Assembly: GCF_040436345.1 (NCBI RefSeq) | Contig: NC_133216.1 | Location: forward strand, 3,128,533-3,192,532 | DNA length: 64,000 bases | Reading direction: 5' to 3' | Source of the DNA: Pagrus major | Taxonomy: Eukaryota; Chordata; Actinopteri; Spariformes; Sparidae | Shown here: one piece after another, positions 58,631-64,000 of the stretch | How positions within the stretch are numbered: the stretch's first letter is position 1 | Layout of the letters: each line of letters starts with the position of its first letter | The notes under the pieces: model-generated | The model's database searches: none | Told to the model about the DNA's origin: nothing | The model's input: only the letters and a program-made list of their open reading frames with translations | Made by a program: the position numbers and the translations under genes

Positions 58631-59187
58631 TTAAAGGAAAAGTTCACCCCACAAAATGAAACTTCAGTCGTCATCCACTCACCCTCGTGCCGATGGAAAG
58701 TCGATTGAAGTTTCGTAGTCCACAAAACATTTCTGGAGCTTCATAACAAAACAGCGTTGCAGCGTTCTCCTCACAAACTGAGGTGCACGATGACTTGTTT
58801 TAAAATGCTAAAAAACAACCAGATCAAACCCAAAATGGCTTCCTTACAGCTCGTCAGGTGTAACCCGTGTTTCCAGAAGCCCTGAGATGTTTTGTTTTTT
58901 TTAACAGATTTCAGTTTTAAAAAACGGTGCAAGTAACATCTTTTAAAATCAGTTTGTTATCTCGTGGCTTCCAAAGACTTGGATTAAGCTGTGTGAGCTG
59001 TACGGAGCCATTTTGTTTTCTTTCTGTTGTTTTTTATTACGTTTTAAGGAGAATGCTGCAACGCCGTTTTGCTGTGAAGCTCCAGAAATGTTCTGTCGAC
59101 TAATGAAACGTCACCCGACTTTCCATCAGCATGCGCAGGAGGAGGTAACTCGATTCTCTTTCTTTTTGGGGTGAACTGTTCCTTTAG
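58631..59187. mobile_element. TTAA-flanked palindromic MITE, copy 2
   Basis: Begins TTAAAGGAAAAGTTCACC and ends GGTGAACTGTTCCTTTAG. The arms share the 'cacaaaacatttctggagct' block with the copy at 48154. Confidence 0.8.
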
Positions 59188-60144
59188 GTGTGGCTGCATT
59201 GAGAGAAAGAGTAAGTCATTTTTTTTCTTTGGTTCATTTGAAATCTGTTTAAAGTGTACTGTCAGATCATGGGGCAGAGTTAATATGTATGCGCAGTGGG
59301 AACAGGTGATGTTGCCTTAAGTTGAAACATTAAGGTGACGATGCTACTCGTACCTGTCCCACTGTCTTAAATGTTGCCTATCAAGATGATTTTAAGAGTA
59401 AAATATGAATAGTATTTAGCAGAATTAATAGGTATGTAGAACAGGGCTGTAGCAGTTATTATTTTAAAGTATTTGGACTGTGTTTTAGTTGGTATTCTTA
59501 ATAAATATCCTTATTATAGTTTAATTTATTTGTTTTGGACCACTGCATCCTGAAGCCATAGGTGTTTTTCACATTAGGTGCCATAGGTGACACACATTGA
59601 CGCAGACGGCGTGAACTGAACTGGCAAAATAAGAGGTTTGCATCCATGCTTTAATCTGATGTCTTTCACAGCGCTGAGCATTTCTTCTTCTCAGATTACA
59701 GTACAGGTCAAAAGGGAGAGAGAGACAGAGAGAGAGAGAGGTGAGATGATGCGTCATCTTCAGAGGAAGACAGCTGAGATGCAAGCCGTAGCTTTTCTGG
59801 ATTATTTTGGTCTTCATACTTGATGGCAGTTTCTTTTGTTTTCTGGCTCTCATTTTTGATGTGCCTGCCCCTTAAAGCTGCTATTGACTTTAATCTTAAC
59901 ACACACTAGTATGATTTGTGTGTGCGTGTGTATGAATAGTAATGATGTATGGGCTGTATCAATGAAAACAAGTTCCTATTTATGAGACGGGCGCAGGGCG
60001 AAAGAAAATGCCACCGCTGACATGCTGGTGAAATTTGGTAAAGTCTATTCTATCGGCTATATTTGGAGATTATTCTAAATATATAGAAACTGACCAGTAT
60101 TCAGAGTGGCAGAGTGATTCTTCAGGAGTCTGACCCACTTCAGC

Positions 60145-61191
60145 TTAAAGGAACAGTTCACCCAAAATGAAAATTCACTTCTCTACGAGCCCCCTTGCCA
60201 AATAGAAAGTCAGGTGAAGTTTCGTAGTCCACGAAACATTTCTGGAGCTTCACATCAAAACAACCGAAGTAGCTGGAGACTTGTTTTAAAACGTTAAAAA
60301 CAAAATGGCTTCATGCAGCTCGTCTGGTGTAATGGAAGTCTCTGGAAGCCCTGAGATCCCAAATTGATTTGAAAGGTTATATGTTCACCCTTTTTAAAAC
60401 CTAAATCTTCGCTGTAGCTTCTGAGCTAACAGTGTCAACACACACTGAGGGTGTGATTAACGACTTTTCAAATCAATTTGGGATCTTCGTGCTTCCAGTG
60501 ACTCGGGCTGGATCCAAATGTCCACCCTGCAGCCAGATCCCTCTCAGACTTCAGTGGTACGTACTGTGATGGCGCGCCTAAACACTATTATAAATGAACG
60601 TGATTTCTGTATCCTGATGTGGGAGAATATTATTTCTGGCCGACATTATTCAAGTAACATTTTAATAAAGTAATTGTTTTACGTGTGCTTAAAAAGTTAT
60701 TCGTTTATTCAGTCGGCAATTGAGAAAAACTACATCGTCACACCTGTGTTGCAATGATTCGTGGGTAATTAAATCACTGAAGTCTGGTGAAGTCAGCTTC
60801 TTGAGAGACTGGACCACAAGTCTGTAGGACGGGTGAAGTCTGGACATCTGGCTGCAGCCCAGGTTTACGTCAGATTAGCCGTTTGGAGCCATTTTGTGTT
60901 TATTTGAATTTATTTTTTATGTTTAAATATCATCTTTTCAAATCAATTTGGGATCTTGGGGCTTCCAGAGACGTGGATTACACCGAGCCAGCTGTATGGA
61001 GCCATATCATGTTTATTTTTTTGGCTGTTCTTTACGTTTTAAAACAAGTCCCCAGCTGCTTCAGTTCAGAGGAAGAATGCTGCGATGATGTTTTGCTGCG
61101 AAGCTCTAGAAATGTTTCGTGGACATCAGAAATCTTATCAGCACAGGGGTGAGTAGATGACTGGATTTTACATTTTTATGTGAACCTTTAA
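60145..61191. mobile_element. TTAA-flanked palindromic MITE, copy 3, with inner insertion or tandem piece
   Basis: The left end TTAAAGGAACAGTTCACC and the right end near 61191 (TGAACCTTTAA) are about 1.05 kb apart. The element interior 'caaatcaatttgggatct' occurs twice (about 60467 and 60940), so this is either a copy with an insertion or two overlapping copies. Confidence 0.6.
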
Positions 61192-63062
61192 CTTTAAACC
61201 AACACTAAACAGTTTGACAGACCCGCCCTGTTTATTTTGAACTGCCTCGTTACAGCCCGACACAGTCAGGTTCTACAGTTTCATATGAAGTGCCTCCACT
61301 GGGCTTAGTATGGAGAAATGTGTGAGTGGGTGCTTGCGTGTGTGTATGTTAAAGCTTGGGTACTTGCACACAGGTGTGCACGCTGACAAAAGGTGCACGA
61401 AGTTAATCTCTGACGGGGGACCAAGCTACTTTAGTGTAACTACTGATACTGTGTCATGGACTGAAGTCCTGAAGTGTGCCACGATTCCTAGACACTGTCG
61501 GGATGTGTGAACTGTTTGCTGCTGACTCACTGACCAAAGTGACCAAGCGTCCCTCTCTGTAACCACCCCGGCCAACAAAAGCCTTGGCGAGCTTGTTTTG
61601 GGAACTCGTGTTCTGACAGTAATAAGCAACAACCTGGTGACATAAAGGAGAGCTGCTGCCCTCATTTGGACGGTTTAAGAAAAATCTCGTGAAGTAAACG
61701 TGTAAAGATGTGAACGGAGCATAAAGAAATCTAGAGCGAGAGGTTCCTGTCTGCACAGGACGCCCCAGTTTGTTTCGCCAAGAAAGATTCAGATGTTATT
61801 ATCACGCAGAAACAGTTCGTGTCAACCTGCACCGCAAGAATCTACTAAAGCACATGTAGCTCAGATGTCAGTCGACTCAGATGGCAATATTTATCGGGGC
61901 TCAGTACGAAACGACTCTCTCTAGATTTATTTATACTCCATTAATATGATTGTCTTTGATCAAAGGTCAATCATGTTGTGAACGGTGGTGGAGGGGGCTT
62001 ACTTTCTCTACTTTGTGAAAATGTGATATTCCAGTTTTGCCTAACCTTCAGGAATAAAATGTCTTGCACAAACATTCCCCCTAACCAAAATAAAGTTTGC
62101 AAACACAAATCGCTGACCGAGTGGTTGTCTTTCTTCAGTGCATATCCAGTTCATAGTAATAATACAAATAAAACTTTTCTAAACAAAGTCAGAAGTGGCT
62201 TATAGGAAGGGAGGAGAAAAAAATACCACGTGGATTATAAAATCTCATCAACACCTTTTATAAGAGGATTTAAAAGATGCTAACTGATTTCAATAGGTAG
62301 CGTTTACATCAAACCTCAATTAAATTAGGATTCAGTTATTCATGTTATCAAACAGCAGGTACATTTAAAACAAAAGAATAGAAGTCTGTGACCTTAAGGT
62401 TTAATTTAGATGTTCTGACACTAATCATGTACAGTACACGTTATACCAGGTTTTTTTTTAAGAAATGTGAGTAGGTTAAATATAAAAAGTTGCTGTACTT
62501 GATCCAAAATATCAATCAATCACTGGCTTCAAATAAATGCAACATGAATCTGACACTTCAGGTGAGTAACACACATGAATCTAACGTACCTGTTCTGACC
62601 CGTACCTGTGCAAATAGCAATAAAAACACAATCTGATAAAAAACAAAAAAATTAACTAATACATATCACAATGAAACTTCCCCAGTTGATTATTTCCAAT
62701 GAGACAATTACTTTTTGTATTTCAAGTTCTTATATTTTGTGTTCAAGGCCAATTAAATCTGCACTAATTTATATTTTAATGTTTCTTCATATAGGAACAA
62801 GTATTTAGGATGAACTAGTGCCACACATCCACAACATGGACCTTTTTAAATACACAAGAGACAACACAAACACACACCTCTACAATAAATACGTTTAAGA
62901 ACATACAGATGATATAAAACACAAACTGTAACACAAGAAAACACCAGATCAACATGTTTTGGAAGCAAAAAGCCCAAAATCTCAACAACAGTGTTTTCCC
63001 TGTAGTCTCTTTAAACTTTAAAATTAAACTCAACAGTTTTGGACTTTGATCTTCTGATGAAG

Positions 63063-63947
63063 CTACAGATTGCTGGAAAACTGTGGTTGGCGACGTCTGG
63101 CACGAATCCTCTCCAAGAGTGGACTCAGGCTCCACCGATTCCCTGAAAGATTAAATGGAAACACATTAGTGACTGAGCCGTAAAAGACAACAGGAACTGT
63201 GTGTATATGTGTGTGTGTGTCTGTGTGTGTGTGTCTACCAGCAGTCAGGTCTTCGGGTTGTGGTTGTGGTTGTGGTTGCGGCCTCATCATGCGATCTCCA
63301 GGATCTTCCTCCTGGATATAACCAAGATCGGACCTCCACTGTCTCCAGTTCATCTCCTCCACCCTGAAGTCAGAAGAGTCCCTCATCACAGGGAACACTA
63401 GAAACATCTGACTTGACTGCTTCTTCATAAACTAATCTGACATTACAGGGTTAAAAGATCAACAATACGAGGTAGGTGTATTTTTAATCATGGAGAAATG
63501 TTTTAAAAATCAAGCAGTGGAGTTTCTTTCTGCTCACTCTGAAAAATAAACTCACTCTGTTGTTAACGGTAACTTGTTTCTACCTAATAAATGCTCCCCG
63601 TGTGTAATATGAGTCACTGTGAGACCTCTGGATTTTCTCCATCAACAGGAAAATCTTTGAGCACAACTGAAATCAAGTAAGAAAATATATTTCTTTGTAA
63701 TTTGGGGGGACTAAACCTTTACAGAGGTCAGGGTTGCTGGGTTGTTAATCAACAAAGGGTACATGTGATGCCTTTTCTGACACCTGTGAAGTCGAATATT
63801 ATTACATCCAATAATTGTTCACCTGAAAAATCTACGCTCCTCGTCCTGCTTGTTCTTCACACACACCATCTTTGACATCCCAGCGTACAGTTTACTCGTC
63901 AGGCACCTGGGCAGCGTCCTCTCCATGTCCAAAATTGTGAACGCCCT
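63063..63947 (-). CDS. Unrecognised gene, last three coding exons
   Basis: On the minus strand, exons 63947-63823, 63363-63239 and 63142-63063 have AG/GT borders and matching phases (0, 2, 1). Together they code about 110 residues ending FSSNL and a TAG stop. Exon one reads LDMERTLPRCLTSKLYAGMS and is basic with three or four cysteine/methionine-rich turns. The next has MNWRQWRSDLGYIQEE and an in-frame QPQPQPQP run from a TGG/TTG repeat. The last is arginine-rich (ERIRARRRQPQ). There is no transmembrane segment and no motif I recognise. The gene begins outside the window. The phase agreement is the main support. The (GT)n repeat beside the donor at 63238 is unusual. Confidence 0.6.
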
Positions 63948-64000
63948 CTGAAGATGTCAGATTGTTGTTGTTTAAAGACGATGATAAAATAGCAGCTCGC

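Larger units (their letters stand above)
57279..62819. other. FAM222B 3' UTR and intergenic DNA
   Basis: A long A/T-rich 3' flank without a recognisable coding frame. It holds two or three palindromic MITEs and an (AG)n run at about 59718-59740. Candidate AATAAA hexamers occur at several places (for example near 59500, 60664 and 62085), and I cannot choose among them. Confidence 0.5.

Noticed and set aside
61978..62205. Small frame of 75 codons in the FAM222B downstream region
   Set aside because: No domain, no splice context, and it lies among AATAAA-like signals and AT-rich DNA.

Overview
The window is nuclear DNA of a ray-finned fish, probably a percomorph teleost. The evidence is vertebrate genes with short GT/AG introns, many CA/TG microsatellites, L2/Maui-type LINE fragments with the sequence style usual in teleosts, and many palindromic MITE-like elements. 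No bacterial gene, CRISPR array, tRNA or rRNA was seen.

Layout. (1) 1-1055 holds the last coding exon of a multipass transporter, probably of the SLC35F type (+ strand). (2) About 3100-35137 is a tandem array of roughly 6-8 kb units, with five unit starts near 3.1, 10.1, 17.1, 23.0 and 31.1 kb. Four units carry a complete, uninterrupted coding sequence on the minus strand for a four-Ig-domain type I membrane protein of 452-455 aa (8278-9645, 15311-16675, 21229-22593, 29005-30363). The fifth unit has lost this gene. The units also contain L2-type reverse transcriptase fragments, LTR-retroelement pieces, three families of inverted-repeat element and a (TATAA)n satellite. Units 1 and 2 also contain a very GC-rich first exon of an aquaporin-11/12-like gene. 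(3) 35919-46881 (+) is a complete 11-exon flotillin-2 gene encoding 428 aa. (4) 53111-57278 (+), with a 5' non-coding exon ending at 50610, is FAM222B (695 aa). Flotillin-2 and FAM222B are also near neighbours on human 17q11.2, so this side is conserved synteny. (5) 63063-63947 (-) holds the last three coding exons of a gene I do not recognise.

The array is the unusual part. It is a young, recombining cluster of putative cell-surface receptors whose multi-domain coding region has no introns. One LINE copy in unit 4 is a visible hybrid of two LINE subtypes, and several junctions show 2-3 base microhomology. Together these show how the array grew and shrank. Between copies, amino-acid differences cluster at the membrane-distal start of Ig domain 1 and in loops of domains 2-4. 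Membrane anchor and tail are almost constant.
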